Shown piece by piece: positions 44,538-55,056 of a DNA stretch of 64,000 nucleotides. This DNA is from Temnothorax longispinosus (Eukaryota; Arthropoda; Insecta; Hymenoptera; Formicidae), in assembly GCF_030848805.1 (NCBI RefSeq), contig NC_092366.1, forward strand, positions 12,133,625 through 12,197,624, written 5' to 3'. The notes under the pieces are model-generated. The model saw only the letters and a program-made list of their open reading frames with translations. It searched no databases and was not told where the DNA came from. Within the stretch, counting starts at the first letter, position 1, and every line of letters begins with the position of its first letter. Position numbers and translations under genes: made by a program.

Positions 44538-45130
44538 ATCAATGATTCAGGGAAACTCCCATTTTATATAGAAAACGAGAAAAATTACGGAATTACAGAT
44601 TTCCTTACCTACTTTTATCCTAATATGACGTCTCAAGTTGCAACGATCGCTGTCAACTCATTACAAGATGTGCTTCATAGAGATATACCATTGATACAAA
44701 CGTGAAAACGAGTTTCCTTGAATTGCACAACAAGAAAAACATCGATATACCCTCCAAATCGAGATTAGAAATCTAATATAAAAGTACAGTGTGTATGACG
44801 ATTCATGCGTATGTGTGCGTGCAATGTAGGTGCTATCCTTGTTTATGTCTCTGTCTAATCTCCGTATACTTAGCAGACAAATTCAATATTTCTTATTTTT
44901 TATTATTGCAAATGTTTGGGAATCGTTGGACAAATTTAAGAATATATCCTCATAGTTTAGGAAATAATAGTTTTTACTTAAAATTGATAAAAGTTAATTG
45001 AGCGTATAGTTAGCAGACATAATTTTAAAAACAATTTTTTTCTTTTTAATCAACGTGAAATCATTTGAGAAACACGTCTATATAATGTTTCCAACAAAAT
45101 AATTATTTTATCTAAAAATCAAGTTTTATG

Positions 45131-46023
45131 TAGGGGAGACCGGGGCAAACTCGACACGATTTTTTCAAAGGCAATTTTTAACAATTAATTAAAATTTTCA
45201 AGCAAATGGTACACATTTAAAGAGTGTTTCTTTAGGTACAAAATTGCTTAAGAAAGTTTTGCTGTACGTCGTTTAGTTTTGCCCCTAGAAAAGGAAAAGT
45301 GACGCAAAGACAAATTTTCAAATTGAAAAATGCCGGGGCAAACTCGACACTTTGCCTGATCGACACAATTTGATCTGGAACTTATTTTTTATTGACTGAA
45401 ACTAAAAATACATTGTTTATTGTGTATTTAGAAAGTACAAAATTTCGGAATTAAGTAAAACAATTATTGGAAATAATGAAAACAAAAATTGTTAAACTTT
45501 TAATTATTTTCATCTAAACTCATGTCTGAAAAACAATTTATGCAAGTAAATTTGCGATCAAACGTGCGCACACATTTGTCATGAGCCATATGGGTGCATG
45601 ACAAGCATCGTTTGTTATTGAGAGCCGATGAAACGGCGTGGTGTCGACTTTGCACCGAACGTCGTTTTTTACTTTTGTCACTCTAAAAACAAAAATTTTG
45701 AAAATATGCAAAAACTATTATCGAATTCGTATAGAGCATCGAATTTCCCATCAAAATCACTTACCGGTAGATTCACAAGAGTAGAGCTCGATGAAAGAGT
45801 AGAAATTTTCAAGAGATCAGAAAAATTACTTTTTAGCATCAAAAACGCTTATGTCGCGCTAAAAATTACACCATAACTCAGAATGTCACTAAATTTCGTT
45901 GATAATACTGGCACATAAAGACGTATTTACAGTAGAAAAGGCAAGGTTCTACGATAAATTTAAATTGGCAAAAAGCCTAGTGTCAAGTTTGCCTTGGTGT
46001 CGAATTTGCCCCGGTCTCCCCTA
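45131..46023. mobile_element. TIR transposon with GGGGAGACCGGGGCAAA ends, TA-flanked
   Basis: The left end TAGGGGAGACCGGGGCAAAC and the right end (its inverted near-copy ending at 46023) share about 27 bp, followed by CTCGACAC/TTCGACAC, with TA outside both. An extra subterminal copy (CCGGGGCAAACTCGACAC) lies at about 45333. TA target sites and these ends are consistent with a pogo/Tigger-like Tc1/mariner element. Confidence 0.7.
45489..45720 (-). pseudogene. Possible C-terminal zinc-finger tail of a pogo-like transposase
   Basis: The minus-strand frame contains CLSCTHMAHDKCVRTF followed by FTCINCFSD and ends at a TAA near 45510. The CxxC-HxxC-CxxC layout is that of the PHD-like tails found on some insect pogo/Tigger transposases. 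It is short, and the opposite strand also has an open frame (45628-45876), so the call is tentative. Confidence 0.4.
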
Positions 46024-46597
46024 CGTTTTCTGGACAGTGTGACGTAAAAGTACGCGAAATTTAAAATAGACTAAACAATTATCACAGTATAAGAATATAC
46101 AGTAGAGACAATTCTTCGTGTTCAATTCAGCCGCGCAGATCTTGCGCATCTCAAGCGACCATGTTCTTAGAATGCACCCAATCCCGTTCAAAGCAATGAC
46201 CCTACAGTACTCTGTAATTGCTCATAACGATAGAGATAACCAAACTCAATGAACGTTACCGTCACGCCGCTTTCATATTTTGTGTTATAACTTTGTACTT
46301 TCTTTATTCAAGCAAAATAATATATCGGATGTGTGCTGTGATCATATTTTTATCATTTTATTATAATTTGTAAATATTAAAAATATTTATTAGTGGCGAT
46401 GGTTTCTACTATTGATACGATACTAGCAGCCCAACGACATGGCGGACCCTGGAAAGTCAGCTGAAAAAGATCGAAGATGCCGACGTGCTTTATCCCTACT
46501 GTATATTCTTATATTGTGCTATTATAATAAAAACCTATTTAGAATCGTACTATCGCGGCTATCCTGCCATCACAGTTGTCCTCAACTGTGGTTACTC
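46024..46597. other. Possible degraded 3' LTR region of the minus-strand Gypsy
   Basis: The Gypsy integrase ends at 46598, so its 3' LTR would lie here. I could not define TG...CA ends or a matching 5' LTR; the 5' side of the element runs into low-complexity CT/GA sequence. Nothing else is recognised. Confidence 0.3.
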
Positions 46598-47640
46598 TTA
46601 GTCAGAATTCTCCGCATCATCCACCCAAGGTTTCATATGGTCCGCTGATGTAGAGGTCCGTAGGGGACTTTTATGTTCTCCGACCTTACTCACTAAATAT
46701 CTATCATTTCGCAGACAATTTTTGACAGCATAAGGACCTAAGTATTTCGGCATTAATTTCATTCCAGGTCCGAACTGAATTCGCTTTATCGCTACCAAAT
46801 CGTTCTTTTCGTATCGCTTGGGTTCTTTACGTTTTTTATTATAACATCTCCGATTCTCCTGTTGAATTTTTAGAATATTTTGCTTTGCTAAAAGTCGTAT
46901 TTCGTCTCTTTCGTTCTGAAAAATAGTAGTTAACTCCGAATCAATTAATTCTTTAACTCGCGGGTTACTCTTAAGGCGCATATGCGTTCCTAAAAGTAAG
47001 TTAAACGGTGTAAATCCCGTGCTTCTACTCGGTATTAAATTTATGTACTGTTGCGCAATATCTAAATACTTAAACCATTCATCTGGTTTTGGCGTCGTCA
47101 ATTTAGTCAGCAAAGGTATCAGAGTTCGGTTGATTCTTTCTACTTGACCATTAGATCGCGGTACGCCAGTCGTGATAAGTACATGCTCGATGTTCTCTTG
47201 CTTACAATATTCTTTAAACTCCTGAGATGAAAAGGCGGTGCCTCTATCAGAAATAATCCGTCTCAGATTTCCAAAAATCACGGCCTGTTTTTTAAGTCGA
47301 TCTATTACTTCAGATGTACACGTACTCTTAACGGCGTACAACCAAACGAATTTACTGAACGCGTCTACAACTACGAGGATATGTCGATAGTTTTTTTTTC
47401 GTAGACGGCAAAAGACCCAAGTGGTCGATATGATAAGTATCCAACGGTACACTGCCTTTATCGATCGTATGTAGCCAACCGTCTTGCTTACCTTTCTTCC
47501 GTTCCGCTAAAATACAATCAACACAATTAAATACTACCTTCTCGATTTTCGCACGCATATTCGCAAACCAGTAATCTCTTTTAACTAAAAACTCTGTTTT
47601 GTTAATCGAGAAATGCCCTTGTTCATGAGCTCACCGTATT
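46598..47640 (-). pseudogene. Gypsy integrase
   Basis: A frame at 47558-47352 holds the zinc-domain end (CVDCILAERKKGKQDG, DTYHIDHLG). After a frameshift near 47390, the 284-codon frame to 46598 holds ILVVVDAFSKFVWLYAVK, RRIISDRGTAFSSQEFK (catalytic Asp), HVLITTGVPRSNGQVERINR (catalytic Glu), then a C-terminal module (LVAIKRIQFGPGMKLMPKYL, GPYAVKNC). The core triad is present. It ends ...DDAENSD and stop. Confidence 0.85.
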
Positions 47641-48205
47641 ATTTGTAACTGCATAAGCCGGCACCACTAATCGCACATCGTTATCACACAATCTAAATAA
47701 TAGTCCGTCACGCATAATATAATCTTTGGTAGAACCACGATTCGCTAAATCGATAATTTGTCGCACTTCGCTATCTTCACTCTGCGCTTTTTTTAATTTG
47801 ACAATTAATCCTTCATCGTTTTTATCTATCGCAAATACATTCGGTAACGAGTTACGACTAAGTGCATCTACATGGGTCATACTTTTCCCTGCCCGATGTT
47901 CGATCGTATACGAGAATTCCTCAAAAAGCAATGCCCATCAGCGAGATAAATAAGAAAAATTAGTTAGAGTAGCGTACTCTAACATATACATTTTTCTTAT
48001 TCATCGTTAACGTAAACGCTCGACAGTCCGTAACAATTTTAAATGGAATACCTAACACATAGACTCTAAATTTCTGCAATGCTTTCACTATCGCAAGGAC
48101 TTCGAGTTCGTAACTATGATACTTTTCTTTGGCTTCTGTGGTTTTCCCATTCGCATAATACACTGGATGAAACATTCGATCGTCGCTATTGCGTTGCATT
48201 AAAAG
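47641..48205 (-). pseudogene. Gypsy RNase H second half and connector
   Basis: Frames hold FHPVYYANGKTTEAKEKYHS, ELEVLAIVKALQKFRVYVLG, PFKIVTDCRAFTL (RNase H) and EEFSYTIEHRAGKSMTHVDA-LSRN (connector before integrase). The first half lies beyond the inserted TIR element at 49101-49292. A frameshift near 47960 separates the RNase H and connector frames. Confidence 0.75.
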
Positions 48206-48209
48206 TCGA

Positions 48210-49096
48210 GTGTCAATACCGCGATTTTTGACGCTCAAGCCGCGCGATTGCAGCCGCGCGGCCCTAATCGCGCGACAGCAGTCGCGCATACTGTTGTCAA
48301 AAGCGCGATGAGAGTCGCGCGATTTCACAGAGAAAAATAATTATTCTACAGCTAAGGAAAGGAATATTTTATTTTTTTTAAGTAAGTTTTCTTATAACAA
48401 AGAGTATTTTCTTATTAATAGTTTTCAAATATCTTGACACAAGTCTTTGAAAAGCCAGAATCTTGTTTTGAGTGAATGTAATACTTACAACGACTTTTTA
48501 TGGTAGATTTCCGGATACATATAACCTTATCAAATACTTAATCTGCAAATCTACAATAAAGTCATTATAGAATGATTATTTTTCTGTGTGCAGTCTTTTA
48601 TGAAACATGGAGAAAAAAACTTTAATAATTCTTCATACTATTAAAGAAGAAAAAGAGGAAGAAATTACATTATTATTATTTTGTGAAAGCTATAGGAGTG
48701 CTCCAAATAATTTGCTTATTGCGAGAGAGACAGAAGAATTTCAAAAAATTTTATAATTTTTATCTTGTGGGTCATATAACCATTTATAGTTGTTCACCAA
48801 TTCACACAGCATAAAATCATTCATGTTGTGGAACGTTAATTTAATTAAAAAGTAGAACTTGCCAAAATATTAGCGACTAAACTGCTCCAAATACAATTGA
48901 GTGAACTGAGCCGCGCGGCTAGACTGCTCCAGGAGCAGTTGAGTCGCGCGATTCTGAATCGCGTCGCCACAATCGCTAGAGTCGAACGACTAAAAACGCG
49001 GGATTGGCAATAGTTCCATTGTATTACATGCAAAGCAGACATTAATCAAAGACGCGCGACTGCAATCGCGCGGCTAAAAAATCGCGGTATTGACAC
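48210..49096. mobile_element. 887-bp TIR element with 4-bp target duplication TCGA
   Basis: Ends are GTGTCAATACCGCGATTTTT and its exact inverse; TCGA flanks at 48206-48209 and 49097-49100. Subterminal regions on both sides are packed with GCGCGATT/AATCGCGC and CCGCGCGG words; the centre (48360-48840) is AT-rich and non-coding. It interrupts Gypsy RNase H. The superfamily is not clear from the ends; the 4-bp duplication argues against Tc1/mariner. Confidence 0.85.
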
Positions 49097-49100
49097 TCGA

Positions 49101-49292
49101 CCTTAAGATAGCACCGTACCCGTACTTTGATGCGTCCGTATGTAGCTCTGTTTCGCGATTCGGGCTGTACAATTGCAATACCGGTTTATCGCTTAATAAC
49201 TTTTTAAGTTTGCGGAAAACAGTTTTTTCTTCTTCACTAAAATAGAATGGTACATTCGCTCTTAACAAATTCGTCAACAGGCGTGCAATCAA
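49101..49292 (-). pseudogene. Gypsy RNase H, first half
   Basis: The frame contains YFSEEEKTVFRKLKKLLSDK, PVLQLYSPN and ELHTDASKYGYGAIL; the DASKYGYG block carries the first RNase H catalytic Asp. It ends at the TIR insertion, where codons read into the element. Confidence 0.8.
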
Positions 49293-49299
49293 TGAATAC

Positions 49300-49968
49300 C
49301 TATCCTAATATAAATTTTCGAAAATAACTCGTGGGGCCGATAAAACTTTGCACCTGCTTTACATTACTCGGTTCTGGAAATCGCAACACAGCTTCCGTTT
49401 TACGCGGGGAGGGGCGGATAGTTCCGCTCTCGACAACATGTCCTAAGTATTCGACTCTTTTGCAAAAATCGACATTACTCCAATTAATAATTAGACCGCA
49501 TTCGGCGGCTGTCTCTAATACAATCTTTAATCGTCTCAAGCCTTTTTCTTCGTCTGACGACGGAATGATAATGTTATCTATATAACTCGAAGCAACTTTC
49601 GCTTGAATAAGTACTCTAAGTACCGCATTAATATATTTTTGGAAAACTGCGGGTGAGTTACACAATCCGAAAGGAACTACTAAAAGTTCGTATTGCGATG
49701 GTACGATAAATGAGGTATATTTGCGACTATCTTCGTCCAGTGGTACGTGAAAAAATCCGTTCTTAAGATCAAGAGTGGTAAAAACTTTAGCATCTTGTAA
49801 TGAATCTATTTGATCTTCGATAAGCGGTAATGGAAATCGATCTTTCACGATTTTTTTATTGATTTCTCTATAGTCTACACATAATCGCGTCACGCCGTTT
49901 TTTTTCTTAACTAGTACTACCGGACTTGCGTACTCAGACAATGATGGCTGTATAATGTCGTCTCGCAA
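49300..49968 (-). pseudogene. Gypsy reverse transcriptase
   Basis: A 222-codon frame with SEYASPVVLVKKKNGVTRLC, CVDYREINKKIVKDRFPLPL, FTTLDLKNGFFHVPLD (motif A Asp), VPFGLCNSPAVFQKYIN, a motif C reading YIDNIIIPS, and FCKRVEYLGHVVESGTIRPS. The second Asp of the usual YxDD box is Asn, which should abolish polymerase activity. Sequence 49969-50188 continues pol with one stop. Confidence 0.88.
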
Positions 49969-50188
49969 CCATTTTTTAATATGCGCGTTTACTTCGTCCT
50001 TTTCCGCTTTGGATAATCGTCGCGCTCGCTGTTACACGGGTTGATCATCCTTGACTATAATCGTCATTTTAATGCTTACATCGCGAGTTTTTACGGGCTT
50101 ATATGCTTCAATTAAATTTTCAACTTCGCACCTGTGCTCTTTATTCGCGATATTCGATACGTCAATTTCGTTCATTTCGCAGTCGTAA

Positions 50189-51168
50189 TTAATACTTAAG
50201 ATTTCGGGAAGTCTCTTGTACCGTTTTTTCTATTTTCGCAATCGTTACTTTTCCTTTTCTTGCTCTAAGATCTATGGTGTTCAAAAAATCCGCACCCATC
50301 AATAATTCGTGCTGCATAAGATCGTCGGGAATTACATAAATGTCTATCGAGAATCTATTATCATCGACAACCAAATTTGCGGAAAATCTACTTAACGTTG
50401 TGTTATTCGGCGCTCCTACTCCACGAAAACGTATTTCACCTTGCTCAAACGGCGGCGTGCCTAATTTAATATAGGGTAACTGGGGGGAATTTGCCAGTGT
50501 GGGAAATATGCCACTCGTTATGTTAACAAAGCTACGGCTAGGAGTGTTGTTGTAAATACTGTGAAATTGTTAAAAATATTATATCTGACATTTTGCCCAA
50601 GTTTTACTTACTTCCTGTCAGTATTATAGTTTTTATGGGGTAAGTACAGTATAACAAGTATGACAACGTGCTTTTTAGAATTTTCTTAGTGTTTTATTGA
50701 AATTGTAATAAAAATATTCTCTTACATGTTTTTAGACAAGAATGCCCTTCTAAAGTTAAATTACTATACATTTTTGTATATGTGGGGGTAATATGCCACT
50801 TTTGCAACACTTTTGTATTTCTTTTTAATAGTAAAGAATCAAAATATTTCATTAAAACTATATATAAATAACAGATAAAAGAAGGAAAAAGAAGACCAGT
50901 ATGCAAAGATACCTCAAAAAGAAAGAAAAATAGGAAAAAAAATCATATTTTTCTTAAGTATGGCATATTCCCCCGAGTTACCCTACTTGTCTTCTCGCAT
51001 CAAGGTCAAATCGCTACCGGTGTCTATTAACGCGGTGGTCTCGAATCCGTTTACTACAACTTCCTTCCAATATTTTTTACGCACGGATCTCGACACGCTA
51101 CACACTTCTTTCGGCACGACCTTCGGAATATGCTTTTTCAGACACTGCGCGGCCATGTCCATACTCAC
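50189..51168 (-). pseudogene. Gypsy aspartic protease, split by a TIR element
   Basis: The first half (51168-50984) contains TTALIDTGSDLTLMRED with an intact DTG triad. The second half (50472-50189) contains NRFSIDIYVIPDDLMQHELL and MGADFLNTIDLR. The 510-bp TIR element between them is the main lesion. Confidence 0.75.
50474..50983. mobile_element. 510-bp TIR element with GGGTAACTGGGGGGAAT ends, TA-flanked
   Basis: The left end GGGTAACTGGGGGGAATTTG and the right end (inverse of GGGTAACTCGGGGGAATATG) share about 25 bp; TA flanks at 50472-50473 and 50984-50985. Non-coding. TA duplication fits Tc1/mariner-type MITEs. Confidence 0.85.
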
Positions 51169-51183
51169 GGCACTCGAAACACT

Positions 51184-52197
51184 TTACGCCATTTCTTTCG
51201 TCGGGCACTCTGCTGCGAGATGCGTCGCTGCACCACAGGAATGGCATCTTCTTCTTTGAGCGTCCTTCTGCGTCGTAGCTGCACTTTCTTCGTCACTGGA
51301 CTTGGCAAATCGCTTCTGGTCGCCGTTCTTCGGAATTGCGCCGCTATCCGTCTTTCCTCGTAACATCACTTTGTCAAACGCTTATCGTAACAAGGCTGCC
51401 GAATTAAATCTTTGAATGCGCTCCTGATCACGAAGCGTCGGGTCCGGAATTCCGTCTATGAGATAGTCCACCATGTCCTCTGGGCCGATGGGTATTCGAT
51501 TCGCAAGTATCATGTTCTCGTGGAAGTACTCGCTGAAACTTTCACTTTGTTTCCAGGAACGTTTTTCAAATTTCTTTCGCAAAGCTACTTTGCTCGGTTG
51601 ATGGAAGAACATCGTTCTCATCTGCACTAACAAATCTTCAAGATTCATCTGAAGAAATTATTTCTCACTTTCATCAAGTTCGTATGTCGTATTCAATAAT
51701 CGCAATTGCCGTTCCCATGTTTCGTAGCAGTCGTTGTTTCCATGGAAGGGACTTAACAAATCCGCGATAGCTTGAACGTTCGTCCTAGGCCGCCTTGACT
51801 CGGTTACCGACGACGCTCTCGACAAATGGCCGTCCACTGGCTGATTTTGCTGTTAAGTAATATGTAGCAACTCTATTTCCTTGCGCGCCAATGCCAGCTC
51901 TTGTTCGGCTAACTCTGCTTGTTTCCTCGCGAGTTCTAACTCACGTTGATCGCACTGCACTGATCCGGAAGGCATTCCAACAGCGGCTGTATCGGTTTCA
52001 CGGGCATCATCGTCTCGTCTTTTTTTGTCCGAAATCCACGAGCCGTTCGGGTCCTTTTCCATAAGCCTGTTAAACAACTCGGCTTTCGTCCCGGTTGTAG
52101 TCAAACTTAGGGACTTGCACTTATCTCTCAACGCTTGCGCTGAGAAATCGTCAGCCTCTTCATCGTACAGTTTCTCTATCTCACCATACACGAGCAC
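51184..52197 (-). pseudogene. Gypsy gag with SAP-like segment and CCHC knuckle
   Basis: One frame is kept from 52197 to 51184, with stops at 51853-51855 and near 51649. The N-terminus has a SAP-like helix pair (LRDKCKSLSLTTTGTKAELF), then a coiled coil rich in EQELALARKEIEL. The capsid-like part (51648-51382) holds LEDLLVQMRTMFFHQPSKVA and FSEYFHENMILANRIPIGPE; a stretch before it appears deleted. The zinc knuckle CHSCGAATHLAAEC is at about 51200-51245. Gag forms the particle and binds element RNA. Confidence 0.72.
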
Positions 52198-52231
52198 AAC
52201 ACATGATCACAGATCACACTAATGGAGTTTC

Positions 52232-52257
52232 GTCTCTCTCTCTCTCTCTCTCTCAGA

Positions 52258-52291
<34 letters not shown>

Positions 52292-52332
52292 CGAAGAGAG
52301 AGAGAGAGAGAGAGAGAGGAGCTCCTCTCTCT

Positions 52333-52387
<55 letters not shown>

Positions 52388-52394
52388 CGGAGAG

Positions 52395-52460
<66 letters not shown>

Positions 52461-52595
52461 CTCAATCTCTCTCTCTCCCTCTCTACTCCCTCCCTCCCTC
52501 CCTCCCTCTCCCTCCCTCCCTCCCTCCCTCCCTCCCTCCTCCTCCTCCCCTCCCTCCCTCCCTCTCTCCCTCTCTCCCTCTCTCCCTCTCTCCCT

Positions 52596-52635
<40 letters not shown>
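52232..52635. repeat. CT/GA and CTCC low-complexity tract
   Basis: About 400 bp of alternating CT and GA dinucleotide runs with inverted switches (for example GAGGAGCTCCTC near 52318) and a CTCC tetranucleotide stretch at 52485-52600. ORFs here are artefacts. Sequence 52636-53084 after it has no recognised feature apart from a small inverted repeat (AAAATACGAAATCACT near 53040 against 52965-52985). Confidence 0.9.
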
Positions 52636-52638
<3 letters not shown>

Positions 52639-53084
52639 TCGTAAGTAGCATTGCATGTGTGTTCTCTTTGCTCCTGCTTCAAGTGAGTCTTTTTTCTGCC
52701 GTAAGCTGCCTTTGGGCCATTTTGTTGCAGGTATCGGCATGTCTTTTGTTGCTTGCATTTCTGTGATAAGTATTTGCTTATCCTAACCGTATTGTCGGAA
52801 TTGTTCCGTGGAGGACATCGACCTGTTGCGTATGCGCCTGCCTTGTTGATCTGCTCTTTTCTGCACTCCGTTGTTCTTCCGAGTGCGTGTTGCTGTCGGA
52901 GCGACGCCTGTCGTGATCTACGCAAGCTCCGCCGTCTGGGGGTCGATTCTGTATTTCAAGTGAGTTCACTCACTTTTCGTATTTTCATCTCACATGAGTT
53001 TGTTTGCACGATTCTGTAATGTTGGTCTGTAACGAGGTGAAAATACGAAATCACTAGAACCACAATGGTGAAATAGTTATTTGT

Positions 53085-53199
53085 GTAACAAGTGCGGGAA
53101 GTTGAGAATTGGACACGAGTGCGGAGTGGACGCACGAGCCGAAGGCGAGTGCGATCACCCGCACTCGTGTCCAATTCTCATCCCGCACGTGTTACACAC
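53085..53199. repeat. Hairpin, about 35-bp arms
   Basis: GTGTAACAAGTGCGGGAAGT at 53085 pairs with its complement ending at 53199, through AGAATTGGACACGAGTGCGG. The loop has GAGCCGAAGGCGAGTGCG, as in the hairpin at 10674-10800. Confidence 0.75.
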
Positions 53200-53214
53200 C
53201 CTATTTTATATTAC

Positions 53215-53440
53215 AAAGTGCGTGGAAAGTGGCCCATTATTGCGCGCGCGTCATCTGTGCGACGGATGGCCGATTCCATACACGAGTCAAAACAATGCGG
53301 TAATGTTTACATTACCGCACAGTTTCGAAGAAACAGTGCGGTAATGTTACATTACCGCACTGTTTTGACTCGTGTATGGAATCGGCTATTTGTCACACAG
53401 ATGGCGCGCGCGTAATGGGCCACTTTCCACGCACGTGTGA
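53215..53440. repeat. Fold-back, about 105-bp arms with inner dyads
   Basis: GTGCGTGGAAAGTGGCCCAT at 53217 pairs with its complement ending at 53439. Inner arms hold CATACACGAGTCAAAACA and GTGCGGTAATGT twice, so the centre folds in more than one way. It ends 130 bp before the Myb/SANT-like start codon. Confidence 0.8.
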
Positions 53441-53572
53441 TATAAAGTATTTTGTGTGAATTTGTGAAAAAGGCGGAGATCTCGGGAAGTTATAAAGGTG
53501 TCCGGACGTGTTTTGACCGATTTATATGGTTATTAATATTGTGATATTTGTTAGTTTTAAAAATAAATAAAT

Positions 53573-54615
53573 ATGAATGTGACTGAAAAGCAGAAGCAAA
53601 TTCTAATAAATTTTATGTGTAACCATTCGGATTTCGGAAGAGGGAGGTTAAGGTACAATCATGAAAATAAAAGGAAATTAGTAAGTGACTTTATAAACAC
53701 TAAATAATAGAAATAATAAATTCAAAGTTAATAAGTATCAATGAATATATTTTTACAGGACTAGTTATGGGAAGAAATAACGACAAAATTAAATTGTACA
53801 GGTTCTGGTCCGCGAAAGTCATCGAAAGAATGAGCAAAAGTAAAAAAAATATGACTTTATATTTAGTATTAAATAAGAATTTTTACTTAATGTTGTAAAT
53901 TATGCAGTTTTGCATAATATTATCTTATTTTATACAGTTCCATAGCATTGTCAATTTTTTTATTATAGACGTGGCGTGACTGGAAGTCTAATTTGTTGAA
54001 ACGGGTGGCTACGTACAACAGTTACGCAGCAAGTACTGGTGGGGGACCACCAAAAACTTTGGATCTGACTCCTTCAGAAGAGGATTTGTTAGCATTTTTG
54101 ACGCCTGATGCTAGTGGAATGTCCAACATTCCCGAAGGAAGAGCTATTGATTTGCCTTTACAAGATTCTTCATGTGCGACTTTCCCAAGAGAGATTAATT
54201 TTGAGGTAGGTATTTAGGTATATTGCTTTACAACAGAATTTTAAAATTATTAACTTTGTTATCCTATAAATTTCAGAAACATTACTCCGAGAATGAAATG
54301 ACTCGTCCTTCAAGTATGTCACCTAGCTCACTGGTTTCAGATAGCAAATATTCTAAATCATTTTTGAACGTAATAAATGATAGGAAGGATTTTTCAAATA
54401 ATGTGAGTGATGATACATAATGTTTCTTTTTACAACGATTTATTTCTTGCAAGGTAGTATGTACAAAAGAGATTTTGTTCTGTTTCAGATATCCTCCAGC
54501 GTATCTACATCTTCAAAAAATTTACAAAAAGAAAATGTACAAGATACACAAAATGTATATTGCAACTACTCCATAAAAAACAAAAGACTTTCTGATATCG
54601 ATGGTAATAATTAAG
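53573..54615 (+). CDS. Myb/SANT-like DNA-binding protein (zeste-type regulatory family), five exons, one internal stop
   Basis: Exons in phase: 53573-53680, 53765-53839, 53969-54205, 54277-54402, 54489-54615. Donors GTAAGT, GTAAAA, GTAGGT, GTGAGT; acceptors ACTAG, TTATAG, TTTCAG, TTTCAG. The ATG at 53573 opens TEKQKQILINFMCNHSDFGR, then WEEITTKLNCTGSGPRKS, TWRDWKSNLLKRVATYNSYA, STGGGPPKTLDLTPSEEDLL and AFLTPDASGMSNIPEGRAID, the conserved order of this insect family. The tail is Ser/Asn-rich. A TGA at 53831-53833 replaces a Trp that the family conserves (KE*AK), so the copy is a pseudogene or a sequencing error. After TAA 54613-54615 a further open segment (to about 54751) could be a lost last part. 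Such proteins often accompany Harbinger-type transposons or act as host regulators. Confidence 0.75.
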
Positions 54616-54802
54616 CGAGAAAGACTCTATTTATATTCGAGTCACGTTTGACTAATGTCGTGACAATTCGACCATTGGTTTTGATGCATAAAGTGGATAA
54701 CTTAACAAATATTATACAATCGTTCGTTCCGCAATATTTAGAACAACTATAAAGTAAAATAACAAGTTTTATTTTTTCTTTACTTTGTTTATTACATTTA
54801 TT

Positions 54803-55056
54803 AAGCCTGATCTACAATGTGCTCTTTGCTTCCTGTTTTTTGCTCTTAACCTGTTTGCGACTATCCCATATTTCGCAATTGCGTCGCGTAACGCGATGTT
54901 TTTTGTTCTCTGTCGCCCAAGATAAAAATTGACGAACTTCAGAAGAGACAAGAAACATCACGTTACGCGACGGAATTGCGAAATACGAGATAGTCGCAAA
55001 GAGATTAAGAGCAAAAAACAGAAAGCAAAGAGCACATTGTAGATCAGCCTTTATTG
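54803..55056. repeat. Fold-back MITE, about 105-bp arms
   Basis: Arms starting CTGATCTACAATGTGCTCTT at 54806 and its complement ending near 55054 pair with about 93 percent identity; the loop is about 40 bp. The minus-strand ORF at 54769-54951 is a shadow of the arm. Sequence 55057-55312 is AT-rich with a CATCAT run. Confidence 0.8.

Larger units (their letters stand above)
40950..44700 (+). pseudogene. Unidentified exon-like ORF split by LINE A
   Basis: A pyrimidine-rich acceptor (TTTCTTTCTACTCATGTAG, ending at 40949) opens a frame through 41016. After removal of LINE A and one copy of its 16-bp target duplication, the frame continues from 44551 (GKLPFYIENEKNYG) to TGA near 44704, about 75 codons in total. 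It holds an N-glycosylation sequon (NCS) and looks like a real secreted or extracellular protein segment, but I do not recognise the family. Sequence 44705-45130 holds nothing identified. Confidence 0.45.
46598..52222 (-). mobile_element. Gypsy-type LTR retrotransposon carrying two DNA-transposon insertions
   Basis: On the minus strand, gag with a SAP-like segment and CCHC knuckle, protease, RT, RNase H and integrase follow in Gypsy order. Two TIR elements interrupt it (50474-50983 in protease, 48210-49096 in RNase H). Gag and the first half of the protease (52197-50983) keep a single frame with stops; later parts are frameshifted. The 5' end is lost in a 400-bp CT/GA-rich tract, and no LTR was defined on either side. 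Confidence 0.85.

Noticed and set aside
45628..45876. 82-codon plus-strand ORF in the TIR element
   Set aside because: No recognised motif; the opposite strand carries the zinc-finger-like frame. Neither is certain, but this one has less support.
52203..52925. ORFs of up to 249 codons through the CT/GA tract
   Set aside because: Ser-Leu and Arg-Glu repeats reflect low-complexity DNA, in several frames and on both strands.
54769..54951. 60-codon basic ORF as a gene
   Set aside because: It coincides with one arm of a fold-back MITE.
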